A stretch of 64,000 bases of DNA, taken from NCBI RefSeq assembly GCF_013377085.1, contig NZ_JACAAX010000026.1:23654-87653 (forward strand), read 5' to 3'. Shown piece by piece: positions 1 to 9,614 of this stretch; position 1 is the stretch's first letter; each line of letters starts with the position of its first letter. The notes below the pieces were generated by a model. That model saw only the letters and a program-made list of their open reading frames with translations, made no database searches and had not been told where the DNA came from. Source of the DNA: Rhodoplanes sp. Its GTDB lineage: Bacteria; Pseudomonadota; Alphaproteobacteria; Rhizobiales; Xanthobacteraceae. The translations under genes were made by a program, and so were the position numbers.

Positions 1-626
1 TGGACGCGACGATCGCGGCCGGGGCCGACATGGCCGGCTTCGTGGTGTTTCCGCCGTCGCCCCGGCACCTCGACCCGGCGGGCGGGCGGGACCTTGTGAC
101 GCGTGCCAAGGGCAAGCTCCTGACCGTCGCCCTCACGGTCGATGCCACCGACGCTCTCCTCTCCGAGATCGTCGAGGTCCTGGCGCCGGACCTGCTGCAA
201 CTGCACGGCAAGGAGAGCCCCGAGCGGGTTGCGGCCGTGCGGGCGCGGTTCGGTCGGCCGGTCATCAAGGCACTTGCCGTCGCCGAGGCGGCGGATCTCG
301 CTGCCGTTCCGGGCTATGCGGCGGTCGCCGACCGGATCCTGTTCGACGCACGTGCCCCGAAGGGCGCCACCCGGCCGGGCGGCCTGGGAAAAGCCTTCGA
401 CTGGCGGCTCCTGCAAAACCTCGATCCGGGCCTGTCCTACATGCTGTCCGGCGGGCTCGACCCACAGAATGTCGCCGAGGCCCTGCGGATCACCCGGGCG
501 CCGGCCGTCGACGTCTCGTCCGGGGTCGAGCGGGCGCCGGGCGAGAAGGACCCCCGAAAGATCGCCGATTTCGTCCAGGCCGCCCGGGCCGCCTGGGCCG
601 GCGCGACGGCCTTGCCTCTCCCCTAA
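1..626 (+). CDS. trpF: Phosphoribosylanthranilate isomerase, 5' partial
   Basis: TrpF isomerises N-(5-phosphoribosyl)anthranilate to the carboxyphenylamino-ribulose phosphate in tryptophan synthesis. The gene is cut by the window edge: the reading frame is already open at base 3 (DATIAAGAD) and continues into the family segment GFVVFPPSPRHL, so the ATG at 30 is internal. Further family landmarks are LLQLHGKE, ILFDARAP and the C-terminal phosphate-binding segment around YMLSGGLDPQNV and VDVSSGVE. About 208 codons are visible, so only the first 15 or so residues are missing. It lies 135 bp upstream of trpB in the usual trpF-trpB-trpA order. Confidence 0.95.
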   Translation, partial: DATIAAGADMAGFVVFPPSPRHLDPAGGRDLVTRAKGKLLTVALTVDATDALLSEIVEVLAPDLLQLHGKESPERVAAVRARFGRPVIKALAVAEAADLAAVPGYAAVADRILFDARAPKGATRPGGLGKAFDWRLLQNLDPGLSYMLSGGLDPQNVAEALRITRAPAVDVSSGVERAPGEKDPRKIADFVQAARAAWAGATALPLP

Positions 627-761
627 CCGGCGGCTTGGTGCTAGCAAGGGGCCGACCATGACGGCCGCGCGACTCTTGCGCGGGCGACGGTCTGCCTGCG
701 CGGTCCGCGGGCGTCCGTACCCCGCAGCCCGCCGGCCCAACCGAGACGCGCCAGGACCCGC

Positions 762-1982
762 ATGAGCATCGTCCAACAACCCAACTCGTTCCGGACCGGA
801 CCCGACGAGCGCGGCCATTTCGGCCTCTATGGCGGCCGCTTCGTCGCCGAGACGCTGATGCCGCTGGTGCTGGAGCTGGAGCGCGCCTACGCGGCCGCCC
901 GGGTCGATCCCGAATTCAAGCGCACCATGGACGGCTATCTCGCCACCTATGTGGGCCGGCCGTCGCCGCTCTATTTCGCCGAGCGCCTGACCGCCCATCT
1001 CGGCGGCGCCAAGATCTATCTCAAGCGCGAGGATCTCAACCACACCGGCGCCCACAAGGTGAACAACGTGCTCGGCCAGATCATGCTGGCCAACCGCATG
1101 GGCAAGAAGCGCATCATCGCCGAGACCGGCGCCGGCATGCACGGCGTCGCCACCGCGACCCTGTGCGCCAAGTTCGGCCTCGACTGCATCGTCTATATGG
1201 GTGCCGTCGACATCGAGAGGCAGCAGCCCAACGTGCTGCGCATGCGGGCGCTCGGCGCCGAGGTGGTGCCCGTCACGTCCGGGTCGAGCACCCTCAAGGA
1301 CGCCATGAACGAGGCGCTGCGCGACTGGGTCACCAATGTCGCGACGACCTTCTACTGCATCGGCACGGTCGCCGGCCCGCACCCCTATCCGATGATGGTG
1401 CGCGACTTCCAGTCGGTGATCGGCATCGAGGCGAAGGCCCAGATGCAGGAGGCCGAAGGCCGCCTGCCGGACTCGCTGATCGCCTGCATCGGCGGCGGCT
1501 CCAACGCGATGGGCCTGTTCCACCCGTTCCTCGACGACGCGTCGGTCGAGATTTTCGGGGTCGAGGCGGCCGGGCACGGCATCGCCAGCGGCCAGCACGC
1601 GGCCTCGATCACGGGCGGACGGCCGGGCGTTCTGCACGGCAATCGCACCTATCTGCTGATGGACGTCGACGGCCAGATCGACGAGGCGCATTCGATCTCG
1701 GCCGGCCTCGATTATCCGGGCGTCGGGCCGGAGCACGCCTGGCTCGCCGACATCGGCCGGGTCAAGTATCTCTCGGCGACCGACACCGAGGCGCTCGACG
1801 CCTTCAAGCTGTGCTCGCGCCTGGAAGGCATCATCCCGGCGCTGGAGCCGGCGCACGCGATCGCCAAGGCGATGGAGCTGGCGCCCAAGTTGCCGAAGGA
1901 CCACCTGATGGTGATCAACCTCTCCGGCCGCGGCGACAAGGATCTGGACGCCGTCGCCCGCCATCTCGGGGGCAAGCTGTGA
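762..1982 (+). CDS. trpB: Tryptophan synthase beta chain
   Basis: The beta subunit condenses indole with L-serine, using pyridoxal phosphate, to give tryptophan; it works as an alpha2-beta2 complex with TrpA. The 406-residue length is normal. The PLP lysine is in HTGAHKVNN (about Lys99), and the phosphate-binding glycine loop is [16 protein letters not shown] and the terminal NLSGRGDKD are also characteristic. The ATG at 762 gives the expected N-terminus leading into [14 protein letters not shown]. The stop overlaps the GTG start of trpA by 4 bp, so the two genes are probably translationally coupled. Confidence 0.98.
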   Translation: MSIVQQPNSFRTGPDERGHFGLYGGRFVAETLMPLVLELERAYAAARVDPEFKRTMDGYLATYVGRPSPLYFAERLTAHLGGAKIYLKREDLNHTGAHKVNNVLGQIMLANRMGKKRIIAETGAGMHGVATATLCAKFGLDCIVYMGAVDIERQQPNVLRMRALGAEVVPVTSGSSTLKDAMNEALRDWVTNVATTFYCIGTVAGPHPYPMMVRDFQSVIGIEAKAQMQEAEGRLPDSLIACIGGGSNAMGLFHPFLDDASVEIFGVEAAGHGIASGQHAASITGGRPGVLHGNRTYLLMDVDGQIDEAHSISAGLDYPGVGPEHAWLADIGRVKYLSATDTEALDAFKLCSRLEGIIPALEPAHAIAKAMELAPKLPKDHLMVINLSGRGDKDLDAVARHLGGKL

Positions 1983-2818
1983 CCACCCGCATCGACACCC
2001 GCTTCGCGGCGCTGAAGCGCGAGGGCCGTGCCGGCCTCGTGACGTTCGTCTCGGCCGGCGATCCCGATCCCAAAACCTCGCTGGCGATCCTCGAGGCGCT
2101 GCCCGGCGCCGGCGCCGACGTGATCGAGCTCGGCATGCCGTTCTCCGATCCGATGTCGGACGGGCCGACCATCCAGGCGTCGTCGCAACGCGCCCTCGCG
2201 CACGGGCAGACGCTGGTGAAGACGCTCGCGATGGTGCGCGAGTTTCGCGCCACCGACGACGCGACCCCGATCGTTTTGATGGGCTACTTCAACCCGATCT
2301 ACGTCCACGGCGTCGAGCGCTTCCTTATCGAGGCGAAGGACGCCGGCGTCGACGGGCTGATCGTCGTCGATCTGCCGCCCGAGGAGGACGACGAGCTGTG
2401 CGTGCCGGCCCTGAAGGCCGGCATCAGCTTCGTGCGGCTGATCACGCCGACGACCGATGCTGCCCGGCTGCCGGCCGTCCTCTCCAACACGTCCGGCTTC
2501 GTCTATTACGTGTCGATCACCGGTGTCACCGGCACGGCGGCGCCCGACTTCGCCGCGGTCGGCCGCGCCGTCGCCGCCATCAAGGCCAAGACGCCGCTGC
2601 CGGTCGCGGTCGGCTTCGGCGTGCGCAGCGCCGACGATGCCGCCGCCATCGCCGCCGGCGCCGATGCCGTGGTGGTCGGCTCGGCGCTGGTCGCCGCCAT
2701 CAAGGGAAGCCTCGACGCAAACGACGCCGCGACGTCCGCGACCGTCGAGGCGGCCGAGCGTCTGGTGCGTGAGCTCGCCGCCGGCGTGCGCCGTGCCCAG
2801 CGTCCTGCCGCCGAGTGA
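1979..2818 (+). CDS. trpA: Tryptophan synthase alpha chain
   Basis: The alpha subunit cleaves indole-3-glycerol phosphate to indole and glyceraldehyde 3-phosphate, and passes indole to TrpB. The protein has 279 residues. The catalytic acids lie in [19 protein letters not shown] (about Glu50 and Asp61). The C-terminal phosphate site is [13 protein letters not shown] followed by [10 protein letters not shown]. The start is taken as GTG at 1979, which overlaps the trpB stop as GTGA and gives the normal N-terminus [12 protein letters not shown]. Longer upstream readings in this frame run inside trpB and are spurious. Confidence 0.97.
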   Translation: MTTRIDTRFAALKREGRAGLVTFVSAGDPDPKTSLAILEALPGAGADVIELGMPFSDPMSDGPTIQASSQRALAHGQTLVKTLAMVREFRATDDATPIVLMGYFNPIYVHGVERFLIEAKDAGVDGLIVVDLPPEEDDELCVPALKAGISFVRLITPTTDAARLPAVLSNTSGFVYYVSITGVTGTAAPDFAAVGRAVAAIKAKTPLPVAVGFGVRSADDAAAIAAGADAVVVGSALVAAIKGSLDANDAATSATVEAAERLVRELAAGVRRAQRPAAE

Positions 2819-2843
2819 GCCGCCGAGCAAACACAGGCCTGCC

Positions 2844-3764
2844 ATGAACTGGATCTCCAACGTCGTCCGCCCGAAAATCCGCGGTTTCCTCAATCGCCGC
2901 GAGGTGCCGGAAAATCTCTGGATCAAGTGCCCCGAGACCGGGCAGCTCGTCTTCTACAAGGACGTCGAGTCGAACCAGTTCGTCATTCCCGGCTCGAACT
3001 ATCACATGCGCATGAGCGCGACGGCGCGCCTCAAGTCGATGTTCGACAACGAGACCTGGTTCGATGTCGGCGTGCCGCCCGTGCCGATCGATCCGCTGAA
3101 GTTCCGCGATGCGCGGCGCTACACCGACCGTCTCAAGGACGCCCGCGCCAAGACCGGCCTCACCGATGCCGTCAAGCTGGGCTTCGGCAAGCTCGAAGCC
3201 ATGCCCGTGGTGATCGGCGTGCAGGAGTTCGAGTTCATGGGCGGCTCGCTCGGCATGGCGGCCGGCGAGGCGATCATCACGGGCATCGAGACCGCGATCG
3301 GCAAGCAGACGCCCTTCGTGCTGTTCGTCTCCTCGGGCGGCGCGCGCATGCAGGAAGGGATTCTCTCGCTGATGCAGATGCCGCGCACCACGGTCGCGGT
3401 GCAACGGCTGCGCGAGGCCAAGAAGCCCTACATCGTCGTGCTCACCAATCCGACCACCGGCGGCGTCACGGCGTCCTATGCGATGCTGGGCGACGTCCAC
3501 ATCGCCGAGCCGGGCGCGCTGATCGGCTTCGCCGGCCCGCGCGTGATCGAGCAGACCATCCGCGAGCGGCTGCCGGACGGCTTCCAGAAGGCCGAGTATC
3601 TCAAGGCCCACGGCATGGTCGACATGGTGGTGCACCGCCACGAGCTGCGCCCGACCATCGCGCGCCTGTGCCGGCTGCTCACCAAGTCACCGGCGCCCGA
3701 GCCGCCCACCAATCTGCCGGCCGTCACCGAGCAGCCTGTGCAGCCGCCCGAGCCCGTCACGTGA
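2844..3764 (+). CDS. accD: Acetyl-CoA carboxylase carboxyltransferase subunit beta
   Basis: AccD is the beta half of the carboxyltransferase that moves CO2 from biotin on AccB to acetyl-CoA, the first step of fatty acid synthesis. The protein has 306 residues. The crotonase-like core is clear: [18 protein letters not shown], the oxyanion segment [11 protein letters not shown] and [18 protein letters not shown]. The N-terminus [13 protein letters not shown] keeps only one cysteine of the four-cysteine zinc ribbon found in E. coli AccD; loss of the others is seen in alphaproteobacterial AccD. It follows trpA after 25 bp and precedes folC, a conserved rhizobial order. Confidence 0.97.
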   Translation: MNWISNVVRPKIRGFLNRREVPENLWIKCPETGQLVFYKDVESNQFVIPGSNYHMRMSATARLKSMFDNETWFDVGVPPVPIDPLKFRDARRYTDRLKDARAKTGLTDAVKLGFGKLEAMPVVIGVQEFEFMGGSLGMAAGEAIITGIETAIGKQTPFVLFVSSGGARMQEGILSLMQMPRTTVAVQRLREAKKPYIVVLTNPTTGGVTASYAMLGDVHIAEPGALIGFAGPRVIEQTIRERLPDGFQKAEYLKAHGMVDMVVHRHELRPTIARLCRLLTKSPAPEPPTNLPAVTEQPVQPPEPVT

Positions 3765-3832
3765 GGGACGCGCCGACGATCGGCTGGCGGCGCATGATGC
3801 CGATCGCGATGCATGCCGACCTCTCCACAGCC

Positions 3833-3918
3833 GTCATGGCCGGGCTCGTCCCGGCCATCCACGCCTTCGCGCCGTCGAGCAGAAAACCGGGGATGCCCGC
3901 GACGAGCGCGGGCATGAC
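3833..3918. repeat. Dispersed palindromic repeat, family A
   Basis: An imperfect inverted-repeat element lies between accD and folC. The left half has GTCATGGCCGGGCTCGTCCC and the right half ends in GCGCGGGCATGAC. Related copies with the same ends and a GATCCATC/GATGGAT-like inner part are at 42262-42353, 53287-53376 and 53955-54043. Translated, it yields the spurious segment VMAGLVPAIH often seen in over-called ORFs. Confidence 0.8.
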
Positions 3919-3942
3919 GAGTCAGACGTCGTGGCCGGCCGC

Positions 3943-5259
3943 ATGACCGCCCCGGTCGACGCGATTCTGGCGCGACTCCTCGCCCTGCATCCGCGCCGCA
4001 TCGATCTCACGCTCGACCGCATGTGGCGGCTGCTCGACGCGCTCGATCATCCGGAGCGGCGGCTGCCGCCCGTGATCCACGTCGCCGGCACCAACGGCAA
4101 AGGCTCCACGGTCGCCTTCATGCGGGCCATGCTGGAGGCCGCCGGGCGGCGCGTCCACGTCTACACCTCGCCCAATCTGGTGCGGCTCGCCGAGCGCTTC
4201 CGCCTCGCCGGCCCCGATGGCGGCACGCTGGTCTCCGACGATGAGCTCTCCGAGGTTCTCGAATTCTGCGAGCAGCGCAATGCCGGCGCGCCCATCACGG
4301 TGTTCGAGATCGAGACCGCGGCGGCCTTCATGCTGTTCGCGCGTCATCCGGCCGACGTGCTGCTGCTCGAGGTCGGGCTCGGCGGCCGGCTCGACGCCAC
4401 CAATGTGGTGGAGCGGCCGCTCGCCAGCGTGGTGACGCCGGTGTCGCTCGATCACGTCGAGTTCCTCGGCGACACCATTGCGAAGATCGCATTCGAGAAG
4501 GCCGGCATCTTCAAGCGCGCCGTGCCGGCCGTGATCGCCCGCCAGATCGACGTCGCCCGCGATGTGCTGATCGAGCGCGGCGAGGCGGTCGGCGCCGCCC
4601 TGCATGTCGCCGGCCAGGACTGGGTGGCGGCGGAGGAGCGCGGCCGCCTGGTCTTTCAGGATACCGACGGGCTGATCGACCTGCCGGCGCCGCGGCTGTT
4701 CGGACGCCATCAGTTCGACAATGCCGGCACGGCGATCGCGGCGCTGCGGGTGGCCGGGCTCGGCCTGCCGGTCGCGGCCTTCGAGCAGGGGCTCGTCAAG
4801 GCCGAGTGGCCGGCCCGCATGCAGCGCCTCACCGCCGGCGCGCTGGTGTCCGCCGCACCGGCCGGCTGCGAGCTGTGGCTCGACGGCGGCCACAATGCCG
4901 AGGGCGGCCGTGCCGTCGCGGCGGCGCTCGGCGACCTGGAAGAGCGCGTGTCGCGCCCGCTGGTGCTGGTGGTCGGCATGCTGTCCACCAAGGACGTTGC
5001 CGGCTTCCTCCAAAACTTCGTCGGTCTCGCGCTGCGCCTGATCGCGGTGCCGATCCACCAGGACAAGGGATTGCCGCCGGAAGACATTGTCGCGACGGCA
5101 CGCGGCCTCGGCCTGCCGGCCGATACCTGCGTCGGCCTCGACGAGGCGCTCGCCCGCATCGGTGCGCTCGACCTCGACCCGCCGCCCCGTGTCCTGATCA
5201 CCGGCTCGCTCTATCTGGCCGGCGAGGTCCTTTCAGCCAACGGCACCCCGCCGCGGTGA
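3943..5259 (+). CDS. folC: Folylpolyglutamate synthase/dihydrofolate synthase
   Basis: FolC adds glutamate to dihydropteroate and to folates in the cytoplasm, in an ATP-dependent Mur-ligase-type reaction. The protein has 438 residues. The P-loop is GTNGKGST (residues 49-56). Other family landmarks are TSPNLVRLAERFR, LLLEVGLGGRLDATNVV, the metal-binding SLDHVEFLGDTIAKIAFEKAGI and LWLDGGHNAEGG. The ATG at 3943 is preferred over an in-frame GTG at 3931, because the extra residues would come from the edge of a repeat element. It is convergent with pyrD, whose stop is 22 bp away. Confidence 0.96.
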   Translation: MTAPVDAILARLLALHPRRIDLTLDRMWRLLDALDHPERRLPPVIHVAGTNGKGSTVAFMRAMLEAAGRRVHVYTSPNLVRLAERFRLAGPDGGTLVSDDELSEVLEFCEQRNAGAPITVFEIETAAAFMLFARHPADVLLLEVGLGGRLDATNVVERPLASVVTPVSLDHVEFLGDTIAKIAFEKAGIFKRAVPAVIARQIDVARDVLIERGEAVGAALHVAGQDWVAAEERGRLVFQDTDGLIDLPAPRLFGRHQFDNAGTAIAALRVAGLGLPVAAFEQGLVKAEWPARMQRLTAGALVSAAPAGCELWLDGGHNAEGGRAVAAALGDLEERVSRPLVLVVGMLSTKDVAGFLQNFVGLALRLIAVPIHQDKGLPPEDIVATARGLGLPADTCVGLDEALARIGALDLDPPPRVLITGSLYLAGEVLSANGTPPR

Positions 5260-5281
5260 GGATGGAAGCAGGCCGCCCGGC

Positions 5282-6367
5282 TCAGCGGTGGTCGGCCCCG
5301 ACCGCGTCGGCGACGCTGGCAAAGCCGTCGCGGCGCAAGAGGGCGGCGAGGTCGCGCTTGATGGTGACGGCGAAGCCGGGGCCGTTGAACACCAGCGCCG
5401 AGTAGAGCTGCACCAGCGCGGCGCCGGCGCGGATCTTCGCATAGGCGTCCTCGCCGCTGGAGACGCCGCCGCAGCCGATGATCGGCACCTTTCCGTCGGT
5501 GTGGCGGTACATCGATCGCAGGCACTCGGTCGCCAGCCCCATCAGGGGGCGGCCCGAGAGGCCACCCTCGGCGTCGCGCCAGGGGCTGCGCAGGCTCGGT
5601 GGCCGCGTCACCGTGGTGTTGCCGACGATCAGCCCGTCGACACCGGTGTCGACCACCACCTCGGCGATGTCGCGGATCTGGTCCTCGTCGAGATCGGGGC
5701 CGACTTTCAGGAGCAGTGGCGGCGGCCGCCGCAATCCCTCCGCGGCGCGGTTGCGGGCGATCAGCACGCGGCCGACCAGCGCCTCGATCGGGGCGCGCGC
5801 CTGCAGGCCGCGCAGCCCGGGCGTGTTGGGCGAGGAGACGTTGACGACGACGTAATCGCAGAGCGGCGCGACCGCGGCGATGCAGGTCTCGTAGTCGGCG
5901 GCGGCGTCCTCGGTCGTGCGGTTCTTGCCGATATTGGCGCCGACGATGCCGCGCCGCGGATGGGCGCCGGCGGCGTGGCGCGCCTTCAGGCGCTCGGCGA
6001 AGGCGTCGAGCCCCTCGCTGTTGAAGCCGAACCGGTTGATCACCGCCTCGTCCTCGTCGAGCCGGAACAGGCGCTGCCCGGTGTTGCCCGGCTGCGGCTG
6101 CGGCGTCACGGTGCCGGCCTCGACGAACCCGAAGCCGAAGCCGAACATCGCGTCGATCACCTCGGCATGCTTGTCGAAGCCGGCGCCCAGGCCGATCGGG
6201 TTGGGGAAGTCGAGATCCCACACCCGGGTTGCGAGGATCGGGTCGTCCGCGGCCGCGGTCGGCCGCAGCAAGCCGCGCTTGAGCGTGACGATGGCGAGCC
6301 GGTGCGCCTGCTCGGGATCGATGAGCCGCAGGGCTGGGCGGACGAGGTTGTAGAGGAAATCGTGCAT
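5282..6367 (-). CDS. pyrD: Dihydroorotate dehydrogenase (quinone), class 2
   Basis: PyrD oxidises dihydroorotate to orotate with FMN and passes the electrons to membrane quinone (pyrimidine synthesis). The 361-residue length and the N-terminal helices MHDFLYNLVRPALRLIDPEQ mark the membrane-associated class 2 enzyme. Core motifs are GLGAGFDKHAEVIDAM, GFVEAGTVTP, RFGFNSEG, the catalytic-serine loop VVVNVSSPNTPGLRGLQ and FMN-phosphate-site segments IIGCGGVSSGEDA and LYSALVFNGPG. The start is set at 6367; a longer open reading to 6496 adds only low-complexity arginine-rich residues. Confidence 0.97.
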   Translation of the reverse strand: MHDFLYNLVRPALRLIDPEQAHRLAIVTLKRGLLRPTAAADDPILATRVWDLDFPNPIGLGAGFDKHAEVIDAMFGFGFGFVEAGTVTPQPQPGNTGQRLFRLDEDEAVINRFGFNSEGLDAFAERLKARHAAGAHPRRGIVGANIGKNRTTEDAAADYETCIAAVAPLCDYVVVNVSSPNTPGLRGLQARAPIEALVGRVLIARNRAAEGLRRPPPLLLKVGPDLDEDQIRDIAEVVVDTGVDGLIVGNTTVTRPPSLRSPWRDAEGGLSGRPLMGLATECLRSMYRHTDGKVPIIGCGGVSSGEDAYAKIRAGAALVQLYSALVFNGPGFAVTIKRDLAALLRRDGFASVADAVGADHR

Positions 6368-6548
6368 CGCGGCTGTGTCGGCTCCGGCTCCGGCTCCGCC
6401 CCGACGCCGGCGCGGTCGCGGGGTGTTATTGCGGCCGCTGGGCAGCGATGCAAGCCGTGGGCCGCGCGGGGCGGCCCCGCGGGCGGCGTTCTCCACCGGG
6501 AAACAGCCGGCAGGGTCTTGGGGTGAGGCGAGGATTTTCCGGCGGTCG

Positions 6549-7304
6549 TCAGCCCTGCTGGCCGGCGCGCAGCGGCACCACGTCGCGCGGCCCGAGGTGG
6601 TCGGACAGCTTGATGCGGTCGTACTCGGCCCACACGTGGCTCAGCCAATGGCGGACATAGCCGCGCAGCACGAAGGAATAGGCGGCGGACTCGCCCTTGG
6701 AGGTCTTGTTGGCCACGAAGGTGAGGAACGGCACCGAGGCGAGCTCGACCTGCTCGGCCGCCATCTCGTTGAGCTTGGGGATGGTGATCTCGGCCACCCC
6801 CTGCAGGCGGCTGAAATAGTTCTCGTAGGTGGCCTGGTCCCACTCGAAGAAGGACGTGTTGTTGATGAAGTTCTTCACCAGGTGGTAGCGCGTGCCGGTG
6901 ACGCTCTCGGCCGTCTCGGCGATCTCCTCGAGCGACGAGATCGACGGTCCGAGGATGTGGAACAGCGTCAGGCTGATCTGGCCCTTGCGGGCGGCGTCGG
7001 TGAAGCCGATGTCGCGCAGCGCCTTGAGCGTCGGGGTCAGCAGCCCGGCCCGCACGTCGATCACGGTCACCTGCGCGTCCGACAGCGAGTCGAAGATGCG
7101 CATCTGGTCGGCGACCGTGGTGATGTCGACGATCTCGGTGACGTCGGGGTGGAAGCGCTTCAGCGTCCCCTTGGGGGACTCGGTGTCGAAGGCGCGGGTC
7201 GGCAGCTTGCGGGCCAGCAGGTAGTCGAGCAGCGTGCGGGCGACCGTCGTCTTGCCCACGCCGCCCTTGTCTGCCCCCACCAGCACGACGGCTGGGCTCG
7301 CCAT
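6549..7304 (-). CDS. ParA/MinD-like P-loop ATPase, orphan
   Basis: A 251-residue cytoplasmic ATPase of the ParA/MinD/CbiA superfamily. The deviant Walker A motif is GADKGGVGKTTVAR at residues 9-22, and the second motif is VTVIDVRAG. The remainder (SLTLFHILGPSISSLEEIAE, TRYHLVKNFINNTSFFEWD) does not match chromosome-partitioning ParA closely, and no parB lies next to it. The start at 7304 gives MASPAVVLVGADKGG directly before the P-loop. It lies between pyrD and the M48 protease gene. The specific cargo or partner cannot be told from the sequence. Confidence 0.85.
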   Translation of the reverse strand: MASPAVVLVGADKGGVGKTTVARTLLDYLLARKLPTRAFDTESPKGTLKRFHPDVTEIVDITTVADQMRIFDSLSDAQVTVIDVRAGLLTPTLKALRDIGFTDAARKGQISLTLFHILGPSISSLEEIAETAESVTGTRYHLVKNFINNTSFFEWDQATYENYFSRLQGVAEITIPKLNEMAAEQVELASVPFLTFVANKTSKGESAAYSFVLRGYVRHWLSHVWAEYDRIKLSDHLGPRDVVPLRAGQQG

Positions 7305-7457
7305 GTCGATCCTTCCGCAATGAGAACGAATCAGTGGCGCAAGGTTACGCCAGCGCGCCCGCGCGCGCATGCGCAACGACCGCAGTGTGCCAGGGATTCG
7401 GCAACAGCGACACGACGGTGGCGGCAAAATCGCGCGTCGGCCGGAGCCACGGCCGGC

Positions 7458-8648
7458 TCAGCGCCGCGGTCCCCACGGGCCGGGGATCGGGAAGGGGTTT
7501 TGGCCCGGGTTCTGGCCCGGCAGCGGGAAGGGCGAGGGCGGCGGCTGCGGGGCGCCGGGCGGCGGCGCCGGCCCGGGTGCGTCGCCCCAGGGGCCGTGAC
7601 GCGGGCCGGCGCCGTCCTCCGGTCCGCCGGCTTGATCGGCCTCGCCGGCGCCGTCGTCGAGCGGCGGCAGGGCGATCGGGCCGGGGTCGTGGCCGCCGGC
7701 GAACTTGACCAGCGCCGCCACCCGGCTGTCGACCGAGGGGTGGGTGGCGAACACGTCGGCAAAGCCCGAGCGGGGATTGTCGACGCACAGCTCCATCACG
7801 GCCGAGGTGGCGCCCGGCAGCTCGCCGCGGCCCTCGATCTTGCGCAGCGCCGAGATCATGGCGTCGGGGTTCTTGGTCAGCTCGACGGAGCCGGCGTCGG
7901 CCAGAAACTCGCGCGAGCGCGACAGGGCGAAGCGGATCACCGACGACAACAGCCAGGCGACCGCCAGCAGCGCGACCGCGATGGCGAGCGCCGCCGCGCC
8001 GCCGCCCTTGCCGCGGTCGCTGTCGCTGCTCGACCGTGAGGAGCTCCAGCGGGTGTTGAGGCCGATGCGGAACACCAGCTCGGCGACGAACGAGATCACC
8101 CCGGCGATGATCACGGCGATCACCATCAGGCGCACGTCACCGTTGCGGATATGGGTCAGCTCGTGGCCCAGCACCGCCTCGATCTCGGCGTCGTCCAGCC
8201 GGTCCAGCAGGCCGGTCGTCACCGTGACGGAATACTGTTTCTCGTTCAGCCCGGTGGCGAAGGCGTTGAGGGCGTCGTCCTCGACGATCTTCAGCTTCGG
8301 CATCGGGATGCCGCGCGAGATGCAAAGGTTTTCCAGAAGATTGTAGAGCCGCGGCTGCTCCTGCCGGGTGACGTCGTGGCCCCCGGTCACGGCGTCGATC
8401 ATGGCCTGGTGGAAGCGCCAGGCGATGGCGATCCAGATCGCGGTGCCGATGGTGGCGAAGGGGACGGCCTTGACGAAATCGGCGCGCGCCTTGGCCAGCA
8501 GCCAGGGCAGCGAGGCGTCGACCGTCAGCGCCTCGGCCGCCAGCGCGCCGGCAAAGACCAACACGTAGACGAGCCCGAACAGCCCGATCAGCAGGACGAC
8601 CGAGCGGCGCCGGTTCGACTGGATATGGGAGTAGAGCCCGTAGGCCAT
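7458..8648 (-). CDS. M48 family zinc metalloprotease (HtpX-like), membrane protein
   Basis: A 396-residue membrane metalloprotease of the M48 family, probably active in quality control of membrane proteins. Hydrophobic segments lie near residues 17-42 and 62-80. The zinc site is VLGHELTHIRNGDV (HELTH at 162-166), preceded by the M48 signature DALNAFATG. Two more hydrophobic stretches follow (VIAVIIAGVISFVAELVF and ALAIAVALLAVAWLLSSVI), then SREFLADAGSVELT with the third zinc ligand. The C-terminal 60 residues are a proline/glycine-rich tail. It lies downstream of lemA on the same strand, a frequent pairing of M48 proteases with LemA. Confidence 0.9.
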   Translation of the reverse strand: MAYGLYSHIQSNRRRSVVLLIGLFGLVYVLVFAGALAAEALTVDASLPWLLAKARADFVKAVPFATIGTAIWIAIAWRFHQAMIDAVTGGHDVTRQEQPRLYNLLENLCISRGIPMPKLKIVEDDALNAFATGLNEKQYSVTVTTGLLDRLDDAEIEAVLGHELTHIRNGDVRLMVIAVIIAGVISFVAELVFRIGLNTRWSSSRSSSDSDRGKGGGAAALAIAVALLAVAWLLSSVIRFALSRSREFLADAGSVELTKNPDAMISALRKIEGRGELPGATSAVMELCVDNPRSGFADVFATHPSVDSRVAALVKFAGGHDPGPIALPPLDDGAGEADQAGGPEDGAGPRHGPWGDAPGPAPPPGAPQPPPSPFPLPGQNPGQNPFPIPGPWGPRR

Positions 8649-8663
8649 GGCGCTTCTTGCCTC

Positions 8664-8765
8664 GTCGTTCCGGGGCGCCGCGAAGCGGCGAGCCCGGAAC
8701 CCATAATCCCTGTCTGTGAATATGGATTCCGGGCTCGCGGGCTGGCGCCCGCGCCCCGGAATGAC
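8664..8765. repeat. Dispersed palindromic repeat, family B
   Basis: The element lies between lemA and the M48 protease gene. The left half contains CGAGCCCGGAACCCATA and the right half contains ATGGATTCCGGGCTCGCGG, ending in GCCCCGGAATGAC. Related copies are at 24359-24482 and 56667-56787, with a half-copy at 54081-54118. Confidence 0.8.
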
Positions 8766-8769
8766 AGGA

Positions 8770-9339
8770 TCAGAACTTCACCTGCGGAGCCTGCTCGAGC
8801 GTCTTTCGCTCCTCGCCGACGTCGAAGAAGGTCTGCGGGTGGAAGCCGAAGGAGGCGGCGAACAGCGCGGCCGGGAACTGCTGGATGCCGGTGTTGTACT
8901 CGCTCACCGCGTTGTTGAAGAAGCGGCGGCTCGCGGCGAGCTTGTTCTCGATGTCGGACAGCTCGGTCTGCAGTTGCTGGAAGTTCTGGTTGGCCTTGAG
9001 GTCGGGATAGGCCTCCGACAGCGCGAAGAGCTGGCGCAGCGCCCCGGTGAGCTGGTTCTCGGCGGCGACCTGCTGGCTCGGTCCCTGGGCCTGTGCCGAG
9101 ATCGCCTGGTTGCGGGCTGCGACGACGGCCTCGAGGGTGCCGCGCTCGTGCGTGGCGTAGCCCTTCACGGTCTCTACCAGGTTGGGGATCAGGTCGTGCC
9201 GCTGCTTGAGCTGCACGTCGACGTCGGCGAAGGACTGTCCGACGCGCTGCCGCATCGCGACCAGGCCGTTGTAGACCGTCACGACCCACAGGACGAGCAC
9301 GACGATCGCTCCGAGGACGATCCAGGCGGTAGTGGACAT
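8770..9339 (-). CDS. lemA: LemA family protein
   Basis: A 189-residue membrane-anchored protein with one N-terminal transmembrane helix (MSTTAWIVLGAIVVLVLW), followed by the LemA helical bundle. Family landmarks are YNGLVAMRQRVGQSFADVDVQ, QRHDLIPNLVETVKGYATHE, ARNQA, LRQLFALSEAYPDLKANQNF, RRFFNNAVSEYNTGIQQFPA and the terminal FGF. LemA proteins have no settled biochemical function, but they often sit beside M48 proteases, as here. The start at 9339 is chosen because longer readings add arginine-rich sequence before the transmembrane helix. Confidence 0.93.
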   Translation of the reverse strand: MSTTAWIVLGAIVVLVLWVVTVYNGLVAMRQRVGQSFADVDVQLKQRHDLIPNLVETVKGYATHERGTLEAVVAARNQAISAQAQGPSQQVAAENQLTGALRQLFALSEAYPDLKANQNFQQLQTELSDIENKLAASRRFFNNAVSEYNTGIQQFPAALFAASFGFHPQTFFDVGEERKTLEQAPQVKF

Positions 9340-9555
9340 GGGCGGGCTCCAGAAAGCGGGCTCCAGGAAGGGCGCACCGGGCGTCGCGGACCGACGCACG
9401 GCTGGAAAACGTCGGCCAGTATAGCGGAGGAGCGGGCGGGCGACGTTTCTTTCGAAACGGCTCGCACCCGGGCCGGGACGACACAGGCTTGGTCGGCCGA
9501 TCGCGGTGCCCGGTTCAAGGTTCGGTGCCCGAATTTCAGGCGCAGCCCTGCGGGC

Positions 9556-9583
9556 AAAAAGAGAGAGCCCCGAAGGGCTCTCG
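9556..9583 (-). terminator. Rho-independent terminator of the glycine-rich protein gene
   Basis: Read on the minus strand, an 8-bp stem GAGAGCCC/GGGCTCTC closes a TTCG tetraloop and is followed by TCTTTTT. It lies about 30 bp beyond the stop of the gene ending at 9615. Confidence 0.85.
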
Positions 9584-9614
9584 TAGGTCCAGGTCAGTAC
9601 CTGCTTCTTCCGGC

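Noticed and set aside
5282..6496. Longer pyrD start giving 404 residues
   Set aside because: The extra 43 residues are low-complexity and Arg/Gly-rich, while the family starts at the MHDFLYNLV segment.
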